DNA of 47,112 bases. Source: JBIKIW01 sp044361365. GTDB taxonomy: Bacteria; Patescibacteriota; JACMRA01. Position 1 is the first letter of the stretch, and the number at the start of each line of letters is the position of its first letter. Below are positions 40,058 to 47,112 of this stretch, in pieces. The notes below the pieces were generated by a model. The model saw only the letters and a program-made list of their open reading frames with translations, ran no database searches and was not told where the DNA came from. A program made the translations under genes and the position numbers. Location of the stretch: the NCBI GenBank assembly GCA_044361365.1, contig JBIKIW010000008.1, forward strand, positions 1 to 47,112. The letters run 5' to 3'.

Positions 40058-40552
40058 TTACCCCGCAAGCCCAAGCCAAGCCATCGCTAAAGCATCAGCA
40101 GCATCATCAGGTTTTGGAATTGAGTCCAGGTTGTAAAGCTTTTGCACCATAAGCTGCAACTCCCCTTTGGAGGCTCTGCCATATCCACAAATGGTTTGCT
40201 TTAATTGTAAAGGTGTTATGGATTCAATTTTACTGCCGCATTTGGCAAGGAGATACAAAAGCATTCCCCTACTTTGGGCTACACTTATCACAGTTTTGTG
40301 ATTTTTAAAAAAGAAAAGATCTTCGACAATCGCTTTTTGGGGCTGATATTTGTTGATCAAACTTTCTAGGTCTGTACCTAATTCAAGCAATCTATCGGGC
40401 ATTTGCTCCCTACTCTGCGGGCTGGTTTGCAAAATTCCATAATCCAAAATAATCGGATTTTTGCTATTTCCCGTCACAAAAGCAAATCCAACAGAAGCAG
40501 TACCGGGGTCAATTCCAACCACCACCGACGAACTTGAAAACTGACTAAGCAT
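40058..40552 (-). CDS. ruvC: Holliday junction resolvase RuvC
   Basis: From the ATG at 40552 the protein has 164 residues with all catalytic parts: VVVGIDPGTASVGFAFV (first Asp), KAIVEDLFFFKNHKTVISVA (Glu), ITPLQLKQTICGYGRASKGE and KPDDAADALAMAW (two Asp). RuvC dimers cut Holliday junctions with RuvAB. A longer frame reaches 40654, but its extra residues come from repeat hairpin sequence (MAIRDRLYNR), so I reject that start. A TCTAAT box ends 4 nt before the chosen ATG, suggesting a leaderless transcript. Confidence 0.95.
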   Translation of the reverse strand: MLSQFSSSSVVVGIDPGTASVGFAFVTGNSKNPIILDYGILQTSPQSREQMPDRLLELGTDLESLINKYQPQKAIVEDLFFFKNHKTVISVAQSRGMLLYLLAKCGSKIESITPLQLKQTICGYGRASKGELQLMVQKLYNLDSIPKPDDAADALAMAWLGLAG

Positions 40553-40628
40553 AATTATTAGAGCAAATTTGGCTTGGAGATTTTTGACAAGTTGACTAAC
40601 TAAAATGGAATAATAAAAGGAAATTCTA

Positions 40629-41068
40629 TTGTAGAGGCGATCACGGATCGCCATTTTTCTTATTTAAATATTTATCACCGATTTATAATTTATAATTAAC
40701 CATTTATAATTAAACGCTGATTCCCGTCGCCTGGTTCCACATAATTTGACAATGGCGACACGGAGGTCGCCGCTACATTATTTAACGGCGACTTCCCCAC
40801 CCCCTCCGTGATCCGCTACGCTCTCACGGTATCCCCCGGGTGGGGACTTTACTTGATATTTTAGGGGAAAATGACGAGACAGGCTCACCTCTACGAGTTT
40901 AACCTGGAAAAAACGAGGTCGGATAAGACCCGAGTTAAGATCCTGAAACAAGTTCAGGACGACAGTTTGGGTCAACAATGGAACCGTAAAGGTTCCGCTA
41001 CAAATTCACGGATTACAGTTTGGGTTTTAGGTTGACCCGACAATGGAGACCAGGAGGTCTCCTCTATG
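40629..41068. repeat. large repeat island between ruvC and the DUF59 gene
   Basis: It contains a GGCGATC/GATCGCC hairpin (40630-40658), AT-rich blocks, and a composite element (about 40722-40865) in which a hairpin unit (GGCGACACGGAGGTCGCCGC, 40755-40774) interrupts the left part. A CGAGACAGGCTC unit, the TCCTGAAACAAGTTCAGGA palindrome (40941-40959), a GGAACC/GGTTCC hairpin (about 40978-41002) and a GGAGACC/GGTCTCC hairpin (about 41043-41066) follow. No gene is credible here. An open frame at 40778-40978 consists only of repeat sequence. Confidence 0.8.
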
Positions 41069-41147
41069 GGAAAACAAGTTTAAGATTTTACAATTTAACT
41101 TTTATCATTGATTTATAATTTATTATTCACAATTTATAATTAATTAC

Positions 41148-41459
41148 ATGAATTTAATCGAAAAAAGACGCCAAGTCATTGAAATTTTACAAACTATTTT
41201 TGACCCAGAAATTCCCGTAAATATTTGGGATTTGGGATTGGTTTATGGGGTGGATTATACTCCCGAAAATGTAGTGACCCTGATCTACACTCTAACTTCA
41301 CCAAACTGCCCGGCGATTGATATTTTACCCGAGCAAATGCAACTTGCCATCGAAAATCTTCCCGAAGTCGAAGAAGTACATTTAAAACTCACCTGGGAGC
41401 CAACTTGGTCAAAGTCCATGATGAGTGACGAAGCAAGGCTAGAACTAGGAATGTTTTAA
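41148..41459 (+). CDS. MIP18/DUF59 family iron-sulfur assembly protein (SufT-like)
   Basis: The 103 residues show the DUF59 core: EILQTIFDPEIPVNIWDLGLVY (about 12-33), a strand VVTLIYTLTSPNCPAIDIL with the conserved Cys (about 45-63) and EVEEVHLKLTWEPTWSKSMM (about 75-94). Such proteins assist transfer or maturation of iron-sulfur clusters. The full length is covered. It is a single-gene unit flanked by repeat islands on both sides. Fe-S clients in this window include the Elp3-like enzyme. Confidence 0.88.
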   Translation: MNLIEKRRQVIEILQTIFDPEIPVNIWDLGLVYGVDYTPENVVTLIYTLTSPNCPAIDILPEQMQLAIENLPEVEEVHLKLTWEPTWSKSMMSDEARLELGMF

Positions 41460-41516
41460 ATCAATTATAAATTGTAAATGATAAATCAAGGATAAAGCTT
41501 AAATATTGTTAATTCC

Positions 41517-42041
41517 CGTAGAGACGATCTAGGATCGCCATTTTTATTATACTAGTTTCGCTAATTACTACCACAAACATACCCCGCCAGGCTTTGCCTG
41601 CCACCCCTTTCATTATGCCCCGAAGGTCGTTATTAAAAAGGTTGTTTGCGGAACTGGTATAAAGGTTAAATTTTTCCCGTAGAGGAGACTCCTGGTCTCC
41701 ATTGTTGGGTCAATCCGACCCTATTTTTTCAGGTTAAACTCGTAGAGGCGATTAACTGCTCGCCATTTTACCCTAAAATATCAAATAAAGTCCCCACCCG
41801 GGGGAAACCGACAGAACGAAGTGGTTGGCGGAGGGGTGTGGGGAAGTCGCCGTCAAATTACCGTAGGGAAATGCCTCTGGCTTCCCTCATCAAATTATGT
41901 GGAACCAGGCGACGGGAATCAGAATTAAATAATAATGAACAAATAATAAATATAAATTACCAATATGTTGAATTTTCAATCAATGATAACAATTTTAAAG
42001 GATAAGGGAGAAATGGAGACCAGGGGGGGTCTCCTCTACGA
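41517..42041. repeat. repeat island with inverted composite and three hairpins
   Basis: Hairpins occur at about 41519-41546 (GACGATC/GATCGCC, one mismatch), 41679-41702 (GGAGACTCCTGGTCTCC) and 41740-41766 (GGCGA/TCGCC). A GCCAGGCTTTGCCTGCCACC block near 41586 and a composite element (about 41766-41923) follow, then a GGAGACC/GGTCTCC hairpin at about 42012-42039 with a run of seven G. In this composite the GTGAGAGCGTAGCGG segment is replaced by GACAGAACGAAGTGGTTGGC, a different palindromic core. There is no gene in the island. Confidence 0.78.
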
Positions 42042-42078
42042 CAATATGTTAGTACACCTCTCGTCAGGGGAATTTATT

Positions 42079-44058
42079 TTACACCTCCTGCAAATAATTG
42101 CCCGCAACCCAACCGTTGGTGCCAGTTGGAAGCTCTACTTTGTACCAATTTATATTTACTCCAAAACATGTGGCTGGAGTTACTGGATCAGCTCCTTTGA
42201 TAACTTGCACTCCCCAAGCGACTTCACCAACTTTTTCACCACAAGGACTATTTCGTACATTCAAGCTAGGTGTTGAGTCGCCCTGAGAGTTGGTTACAAA
42301 TTTTTTGCCTGAGTTTGATTGACCCGAAATTACATCGAGGTAAAATCCAACAACCCAACCAGTTTTCCCATTAAAATCAACTTTATACCAGTCCCAATTT
42401 CCGTTAAAACAAGCTTGATTTACAGCTTCTTCTAATTTTGTACCTTCAGACTGCCAGCCAATTTGCCCGATTTGATTGCCGCAAGGATTGTCACGAATAT
42501 TTAATGCCGCAGCCGAAACCCCTCTTGAATTGGTTTTAAATTTTGTTTGTTCATTTGTAGAAACTACGGGATTGTTGGTGTTAAATATTTCAGTTAGATA
42601 ATATCCCGCAACCCAACCAGTTTTCCCATTAAAATCAACTTTATACCAGTCCCAAGTGCCATTAAAACAAGCTTGATTTGTTGGACCAGAACTACTTTGT
42701 AACTCAGTATTCCAAGGAATTGTGGAGATTAGATTGCCGCAGGGAGCATCTCTAAAATTTAAGGCGGAGTTACCATCTTTATTTGTTGTGCGGTATTTTT
42801 TGGTAGTAGCTGTTACAACTGGATTTGAGGTTGTTGGTGTTGAGTTTCCGACACCTTTACGAGTACGAATTGTATTTAAACCTTGATCGGTCACACTTCC
42901 ATAAACCCCAGTAATTGTTGGCCAAGCAAATAAATTTTCAGCTTTCAAACATTCTTGAAGTTGTTTTACATCTTCGCCAGTCTGTCCTATTTTCCAAGTT
43001 TTAGCGTAAAGTGGATCGCAGGTGGAAGCTTTTTGAGTTCGATTGGCAGCGTTTGCAAGGTAACTAGTTCTCGCTGCATCAGTTATAGTTCCGTAATAAC
43101 CGGTGATAACTGGGTAGGCAAAATATCCTTGTTGTCTCAAAAATTCTTGCAAAAGTTTTACTTTATCGCTTTCAGTTCCCATTGCTGGCGGATTATTTAG
43201 AATATCGGCGACATCGCTTTCTTTAATAATATTTTTGGCTTGTTCCTGAATAATATTGGCTTTGTTGGGAATATTTACGCCATCTATTTCAGCCAATGAA
43301 TAAGTTGCTGTGCTTACTCCCCAGCCATTAGACACCATTAACTTCCAAAGATTGTAATTACCCCAATAAACGCTTGGAGTGTAGCGATAGGATGAAGCAG
43401 TTCCAGCATTTCGTATAAAAACATTAAAGCCATCGAGTGTGTAAATAGTTCTACCAACTTGATAAGCATCTGTAGCTTGAGTATTGTTTGCCAAGTTATA
43501 GTTGTATTGTAATTGATAGGCTCCCCAATTTACTTGATTTACAAAGCCTTTATACGTCGGATCACAACCTGCATAATCTGGGCAACCATAGCCCATTGCG
43601 GTTCCTAAAACGCTTTCTAAGTCTCCAGCTGAAGGTGTGGTTGTGATTAAAGACTGTTCTTTTTCCAAAAAAGCTAGCAATAAACAAGGATTAAGTTGAG
43701 GTTTTAAGCCATATTTGGTGCTAGTTTCTCCCCTTGCCGCTGAATAAATAATAGAAGCCGCTGATCTGCCATCTACTGAATAATTTTTGAGGGGTGAGTT
43801 AAATTTGTTTAAAATATCTTGAACTGATTGAGCTGTAGGACAAGCTCTAGTACTATTAAAATCTTCATCTGAAATGACCTTATCTGGAGCAAAAATAGGG
43901 GTACTTGCACCCAACACCTCTGTTTCTTGGGGTTTTTGAGCTAAGGCTTTTTTCTGGTCTTCTGATCTAACGTGATTAAAAGCAACTATTCCAGCCAATA
44001 CAAAATTGACCACCAAAAGGGCGAAGCTAACTCTAAAAAGAACTTTGAAATTCGACAT
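42079..44058 (-). CDS. secreted cell-wall protein with two peptidoglycan-binding and three SH3b domains
   Basis: The 659 residues start with a membrane/signal helix (about 6-27). Residues about 60-260 form a domain with KPQLNPCLLLAFLEKEQSLI and MGYGCPDYAGCDPTYKGFVN, resembling a lysozyme-like or amidase-like fold with paired cysteines. Two PG_binding_1-like repeats follow (about 297-340 and 355-395, each with ITGxYGxxTD). Three SH3b repeats share the LNxRDxPCGN and NWDWYKVDFNGKTGWV patterns (about 440-500, 515-580, 595-659). It is probably a cell-wall hydrolase or anchor. The catalytic residue is not certain, though a Glu in FLEKEQS is a candidate. Confidence 0.82.
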   Translation of the reverse strand: MSNFKVLFRVSFALLVVNFVLAGIVAFNHVRSEDQKKALAQKPQETEVLGASTPIFAPDKVISDEDFNSTRACPTAQSVQDILNKFNSPLKNYSVDGRSAASIIYSAARGETSTKYGLKPQLNPCLLLAFLEKEQSLITTTPSAGDLESVLGTAMGYGCPDYAGCDPTYKGFVNQVNWGAYQLQYNYNLANNTQATDAYQVGRTIYTLDGFNVFIRNAGTASSYRYTPSVYWGNYNLWKLMVSNGWGVSTATYSLAEIDGVNIPNKANIIQEQAKNIIKESDVADILNNPPAMGTESDKVKLLQEFLRQQGYFAYPVITGYYGTITDAARTSYLANAANRTQKASTCDPLYAKTWKIGQTGEDVKQLQECLKAENLFAWPTITGVYGSVTDQGLNTIRTRKGVGNSTPTTSNPVVTATTKKYRTTNKDGNSALNFRDAPCGNLISTIPWNTELQSSSGPTNQACFNGTWDWYKVDFNGKTGWVAGYYLTEIFNTNNPVVSTNEQTKFKTNSRGVSAAALNIRDNPCGNQIGQIGWQSEGTKLEEAVNQACFNGNWDWYKVDFNGKTGWVVGFYLDVISGQSNSGKKFVTNSQGDSTPSLNVRNSPCGEKVGEVAWGVQVIKGADPVTPATCFGVNINWYKVELPTGTNGWVAGNYLQEV

Positions 44059-44142
44059 GTATTTGTATTTTTGTTTTGATTTATTGGACAGTTTCGGAAG
44101 TTACCCTTAACTATTAATACAATTATTTTCTAATTTTAACAC

Positions 44143-45267
44143 ATGGTCAAAAACACTCATTTAGACGCAAAAAGTTTACGTTCATTCGTTTTTTACGCAA
44201 TTCTAGCACTTATAGCTGGCGGCATCTTTTGGAATTTTACTAAAGATTACCTCACCCCAATTTTTTTGGGCTTTTTGTTTGCAACTATCACCTACCCTAT
44301 TTATCAAAATTTAAGCTCCCACATTGGATCAATTTTTTATAAATTTCGTTTCAATTTGTCTGCGGTAATTACAATGATTACTGTGACTGCTTTGTTGGTA
44401 ATAATTTTAAATATTTTTATCACTCAGTTACAGAGAGAAATTCCCAAATTTGCTCAAGATATAAATAGCTTTATTAGCGACATTCCAAACAATAAAGAAC
44501 TGGTTAAAACCTTTAATCTAAGCGATGAACAGGCTTCTGAGGTTAGCAAAAACATGCAAAAAGGGATTAATGATTTTCGGGATCAAAGCAGCGATAGAGT
44601 TCAATTGCTTCAAAGTCTTTCAAACGAGCAAAACCTGAGTAGAGCTATTCAAATTGGTCAACAAACTGTGGCTGGTGCGGCAGAATTATTGATAAATTTG
44701 GTTTTATTTTATTTTATTTGGTTTTATGGATTAACTAAAGGCAATGAGTGGCAAAAAGCTATTTTGGACTTGTTCCCATTTCGAAAAGATGAAAAAGAAG
44801 AAATTCAAAAAGACGTAAAAATGGCAGTTAGAAACGTATTTTATGCTAATTTAGGAGGTGGAATAATCCACGCAACTGTAATTTTTTTGATGCTGGTAGT
44901 TTTTCAAATTCCAAATCAATTTATAATTACTTTTATTGTATTCCTGATCGGAGTTCTACCAGTCTCCCCTTCTGAGTTTGCCTACGCTATCCCGATTTCC
45001 CTTATTTTTGGTAAAAATCCCACAGCAGCCTTGATTTTAATTCCAGTTTCTGAAGCAATTATTTTGTGGGTAAATTATGTTTTTATCCCGAAAATCATCT
45101 CAGATACGGGTTCAGACAACACACTTTTGATTTTACTAAGTATTTTTTCAGGTATTTCATTCTTTGGAATAATGGGCTTTTTAATCGGACCTGTAATCAT
45201 GATTTTTGCGATCAGTTTATACAAAATCTTGGCTAAAAGGCTGAAAGAAAGTGGAGAGGAAGGTTAA
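44143..45267 (+). CDS. AI-2E family transporter-like permease
   Basis: The 374 residues have about seven transmembrane helices and the AI-2E (PF01594-type) pattern: LSAVITMITVTALLVIILN, a long periplasmic-type loop of about 80 residues, VNLVLFYFIWFYGL, and FLIGVLPVSPSEFAYAIPIS near the end followed by FGIMGFLIGPVIMIFAISLY. The family includes transporters for autoinducer-2, sodium/proton and others, so the substrate is open. It is divergent from the cell-wall protein, 85 bp apart. A TCTAAT box lies 8 nt before the ATG. Confidence 0.88.
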   Translation: MVKNTHLDAKSLRSFVFYAILALIAGGIFWNFTKDYLTPIFLGFLFATITYPIYQNLSSHIGSIFYKFRFNLSAVITMITVTALLVIILNIFITQLQREIPKFAQDINSFISDIPNNKELVKTFNLSDEQASEVSKNMQKGINDFRDQSSDRVQLLQSLSNEQNLSRAIQIGQQTVAGAAELLINLVLFYFIWFYGLTKGNEWQKAILDLFPFRKDEKEEIQKDVKMAVRNVFYANLGGGIIHATVIFLMLVVFQIPNQFIITFIVFLIGVLPVSPSEFAYAIPISLIFGKNPTAALILIPVSEAIILWVNYVFIPKIISDTGSDNTLLILLSIFSGISFFGIMGFLIGPVIMIFAISLYKILAKRLKESGEEG

Positions 45268-45338
45268 AAATTAAAATTTTACATTCATATAATTGTGTGC
45301 TAAGGAGTTGTTTAAATTCAACTTTATACAATTTTTAT

Positions 45339-46046
45339 ATGGAAAGTACTATAACTTTTGTTGTTGGGGGTGAAAAATCGCCTTACACACCAGGATACAC
45401 AAACTTGATTAACCTTCAAACAAAAAATCTGACAACTGAAGCTAGAACTGATCAAACAAACGAAGGCAAGGATAAATGATTTCTTCCGTGATCGACTCGA
45501 AGCGTTGCGAAATTTAAAGGTGCTGAGTATATTGAAAGTGAAATTGATGAAGACTATATTTATTACCAGAGTATTTTTGAATCATATCCAAGCTCAGATT
45601 CTATGAGTATTCCTATGCCAGAAAAGAAAGTTAAAAAATTATTTGCTAAGTTTGTTAAGAACCTAAACAGGCAAGTTACGGATAATACTTTAGAAGAAGA
45701 TAAAGCTATTAAACTAATTAATCCTGCTAAAAAACTAGTGGAGCAAATACTTTCAATTTATCAAATTTATCAAACTATATCTGTCGAATTCCAAAACCTT
45801 TCGATAAATCACAAAATTAACTTAAACCAAAAACTAAGTCAAGAATTCTTAAAAAGATTGGAGTTTAATTTCGACAAAACTGATTTTGATCCCGGTTTAA
45901 TGCCCAATAAACCCAATATTCAAAACCGATATACCCACTTTAAGGAAGCATTTGATGTTTCTAACTCCAAATTAACCTATAAGCAAATTCAAGATAAATT
46001 CTGGGATAAAATTAAAGAATTAGAATCCCTTTTGGTTCAAAACTAA
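45339..46046 (+). pseudogene. unknown gene split by two in-frame TGA codons
   Basis: The ATG at 45339 opens a 46-residue frame ending at TGA (45477-45479). The same frame has another TGA at 45489-45491, then stays open to TAA at 46044-46046 with good coding character (VAKFKGAEYIESEIDEDYIY, then MSIPMPEKKVKKLFAKFVKN). The second part alone could start at the ATG at 45603 (147 residues, helical). TGA is a stop in confident genes here. The simplest reading is a decayed gene of about 235 codons, or two adjacent genes in which the first ends at 45479. No family recognised. Confidence 0.45.
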
Positions 46047-46051
46047 ATTCT

Positions 46052-46546
46052 TCACCCCACAAATTCCAAATCCAAGGCTCGTTTTGCCTTTGCAAGTTTG
46101 GAGGCTTCTCGTTTCCGACCACGTTCTATTTTTTGGCTGATGTACTCGATAAACTCCTCACTGTCTTCTAGCTCCCCTAACCTACCCGCATTGTAATAAT
46201 AAGCATTGCGGCCACGCCCTAGATACACTTTTTTGTCTGGATTTGGATAAATTAACTTTAGGATTTTTTCGTCCCAACCCCGCTCTTTGAGGTCAGCTTT
46301 GTTCAAAAAACTTATATCTTCCCCTCCTTCAGCCACAAATTTGGCGATTTTCTCTTCTATCCAAAGGTTTAACTGAACCCAAATTTCGGGATATTTTCTG
46401 AATCTTTTGGGTAATTTTTCACCAGTTTCTTTTTTCCACTGCGACCGTACTTTTTTCCAAACTTTACGCATGTCATCGGAATCATAAATCACCATAAACC
46501 TCTTGTGAATACGGTTAAAGGTAAAATTTTCAGTAAAGTCTTGCAT
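46052..46546 (-). CDS. unknown 164-residue basic protein
   Basis: I choose the ATG at 46546 (MQDFTENFTFNRIHKRFMVI) over one 36 nt upstream, because the earlier residues lack coding bias. The protein is rich in Lys, Arg, Glu and Trp (KVWKKVRSQWKKETGEKLPK) with a C-terminal helix of charged residues (KIERGRKREASKLAKAKRAL). A nucleic-acid-binding role is possible. I recognise no domain. It ends 5 nt from the convergent gene at 46046. Confidence 0.55.
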   Translation of the reverse strand: MQDFTENFTFNRIHKRFMVIYDSDDMRKVWKKVRSQWKKETGEKLPKRFRKYPEIWVQLNLWIEEKIAKFVAEGGEDISFLNKADLKERGWDEKILKLIYPNPDKKVYLGRGRNAYYYNAGRLGELEDSEEFIEYISQKIERGRKREASKLAKAKRALDLEFVG

Positions 46547-46645
46547 CAAGATAATCCAACCACGGTGTGGAATTTTTGGCAATACGATCTAGAGTCTTAC
46601 AAAAACTAATCCAAAAAATAGCTACAATTGATTATACTCATTTCA

Positions 46646-46807
46646 CTAAAAATACAACCTGTCATCCTGAATTTGTTCTTCGGATATTGGTACTATACCT
46701 TTAGATAAACAAGATTTGACTTTAATCAATTTCTTGAAAGCCTTTTCAGCTTTTTTCTCAATATACTTAACTTCACTAACGCTTAAATCTGATAACTTGG
46801 CTGTCAT
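46646..46807 (-). CDS. small 53-residue protein, unknown
   Basis: The ATG at 46807 starts MTAKLSDLSVSEVKYIEKKA and the frame ends at TAG (46646-46648). The peptide is mostly one long amphipathic helix with Lys/Glu pairs. Its last codons lie inside a GTCATCCTGAATTTG repeat fragment, so the original stop may have been elsewhere. It lies 69 bp downstream of the broken gene at the window end and could be its former operon partner. Low certainty. Confidence 0.35.
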   Translation of the reverse strand: MTAKLSDLSVSEVKYIEKKAEKAFKKLIKVKSCLSKGIVPISEEQIQDDRLYF

Positions 46808-46876
46808 AATTGATTATTTATTTTTTGAAAAAATTTGTTAATAAATTCAGATTAAAAAATGCACTTGATAATTTTC

Positions 46877-47112
46877 TTACTTCCTATTGTTGTAGAATTT
46901 CCGGATATCATAACCAAGACGAATGGACATCTCATAATAGGATTCATTTTCATTTTCTCGTATTTTCTCATAAAGTTCTCTACGAAGGTGGAAAAATCTC
47001 TATAAAACGCACACTTTTACTATCCGCAGAAAAAGCCACTCCTTTGTCTGGATAGACATAATGATTAAATGTCTTACCAGCTCTTGATCGCAATTTTATT
47101 CCTTCTTCTGCA
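46877..47112 (-). pseudogene. partial unknown gene with apparent frameshift, entering from the right edge
   Basis: Reading leftward from the window end, one frame encodes AEEGIKLRSRAGKTFNHYVY, then PDKGVAFSADSKSVRFIEIF, then PPS before a TAG at 46980-46982. The adjoining frame then reads ELYEKIRENENESYYEMSIR, then LGYDIRKFYNNRK, before TAA at 46877-46879. A one-base shift near the T-run at 46993-46998 would join them. I do not recognise the family. The 5' end lies outside the window. Confidence 0.45.

Noticed and set aside
40553..40654. Longer ruvC start that adds 34 residues
   Set aside because: The extra codons come from a repeat hairpin (GGCGATC/GATCGCC) and do not match RuvC. The protein begins properly at the ATG at 40552.
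40778..40978. Open frame of 66 codons on the minus strand
   Set aside because: It is made of composite-repeat and hairpin sequence, with no coding character and no conserved counterpart in the other copies.
41965..42276. 103-codon open frame opposite the end of the cell-wall protein gene
   Set aside because: It overlaps the third SH3b domain on the other strand and a repeat hairpin, so it is a shadow frame.
45477..45491. TGA read as glycine or another amino acid, as in Gracilibacteria
   Set aside because: TGA ends confident full-length genes here (the Elp3-like gene and ATP-grasp ligase 3), so UGA recoding is not supported.
46810..47055. 81-codon plus-strand open frame at the right end
   Set aside because: The opposite strand carries better coding sequence over the same bases (the partial gene at 46877-47112), and the plus frame looks random.

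Overview
This AT-rich window (I judge about 35% GC by eye) looks like a chromosomal segment from a candidate-phyla-radiation (Patescibacteria) type bacterium. The case rests on several things: small, tightly packed genes, many of unknown function; an archaeal/CPR-style Elp3; reduced versions of normally large repair enzymes (a LigA with only the adenylation domain, a PriA lacking its helicase parts); a VirD4/TraD-like ATPase standing alone; and several toxin-antitoxin and restriction systems. TGA and TAG both end confident genes, so the UGA-glycine code of Gracilibacteria/Absconditabacteria does not apply. I cannot resolve the phylum further from sequence alone.

Layout. 0-6 kb: small membrane protein, a MITE-like element, an HtrA/DegP-type protease, a short leader-ORF/small-membrane-protein cassette followed by a repeat island, a TraD-like ATPase and a decayed gene. 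6-10.5 kb: RlmD-like rRNA methyltransferase, a four-gene restriction-modification-like operon (truncated m5C methyltransferase, DUF3883-like nuclease, unknown, stand-alone NgoFVII-type DNA-binding domain) and a PIN toxin-antitoxin pair. 10.6-15.5 kb: a membrane cluster (unknown 154-residue protein, Gly-rich secreted peptide, DUF4178-like protein, DUF350, membrane-anchored spermidine-synthase-like enzyme) and a SanA/DUF218 protein. 16-23 kb: EI24/CysZ-like protein, an ApaLI-family restriction-modification pair, Elp3 with a repeat-derived linker, and a degenerate DegT-like aminotransferase. 23-28 kb: initiator-type tRNA-Met, a secreted protein with an in-frame amber codon, ruvA, a TPR protein, ribH. 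28-34 kb: transposase remnant, three consecutive ATP-grasp ligases, and a glutamyl-tRNA synthetase carrying an inserted Nudix domain. 34-42 kb: second copy of the leader/small-protein cassette, repeat islands, LigA fragment, murB, a nuclease-like protein, PriA-like fragment, VapBC, ruvC and a MIP18/DUF59 protein. 42-47 kb: secreted cell-wall protein with peptidoglycan-binding and SH3b domains, AI-2E family permease, and several unknown or broken genes.

The intergenic islands are built from three repeat types: short hairpins with changing but compensated arms between constant flanks, a composite element of about 155 bp, and an AT-rich block. The most interesting candidates for something undescribed are: the duplicated cassette with a conserved hairpin leader and conserved terminator around unrelated small membrane proteins (3.2 kb and 34.4 kb); the triple ATP-grasp operon; the Nudix-GluRS fusion; and the reduced four-gene restriction-like operon. 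Genes in operons often overlap by 4-14 nt, and several starts lack a Shine-Dalgarno sequence and sit a few bases after a TCTAAT box, which suggests leaderless transcripts.
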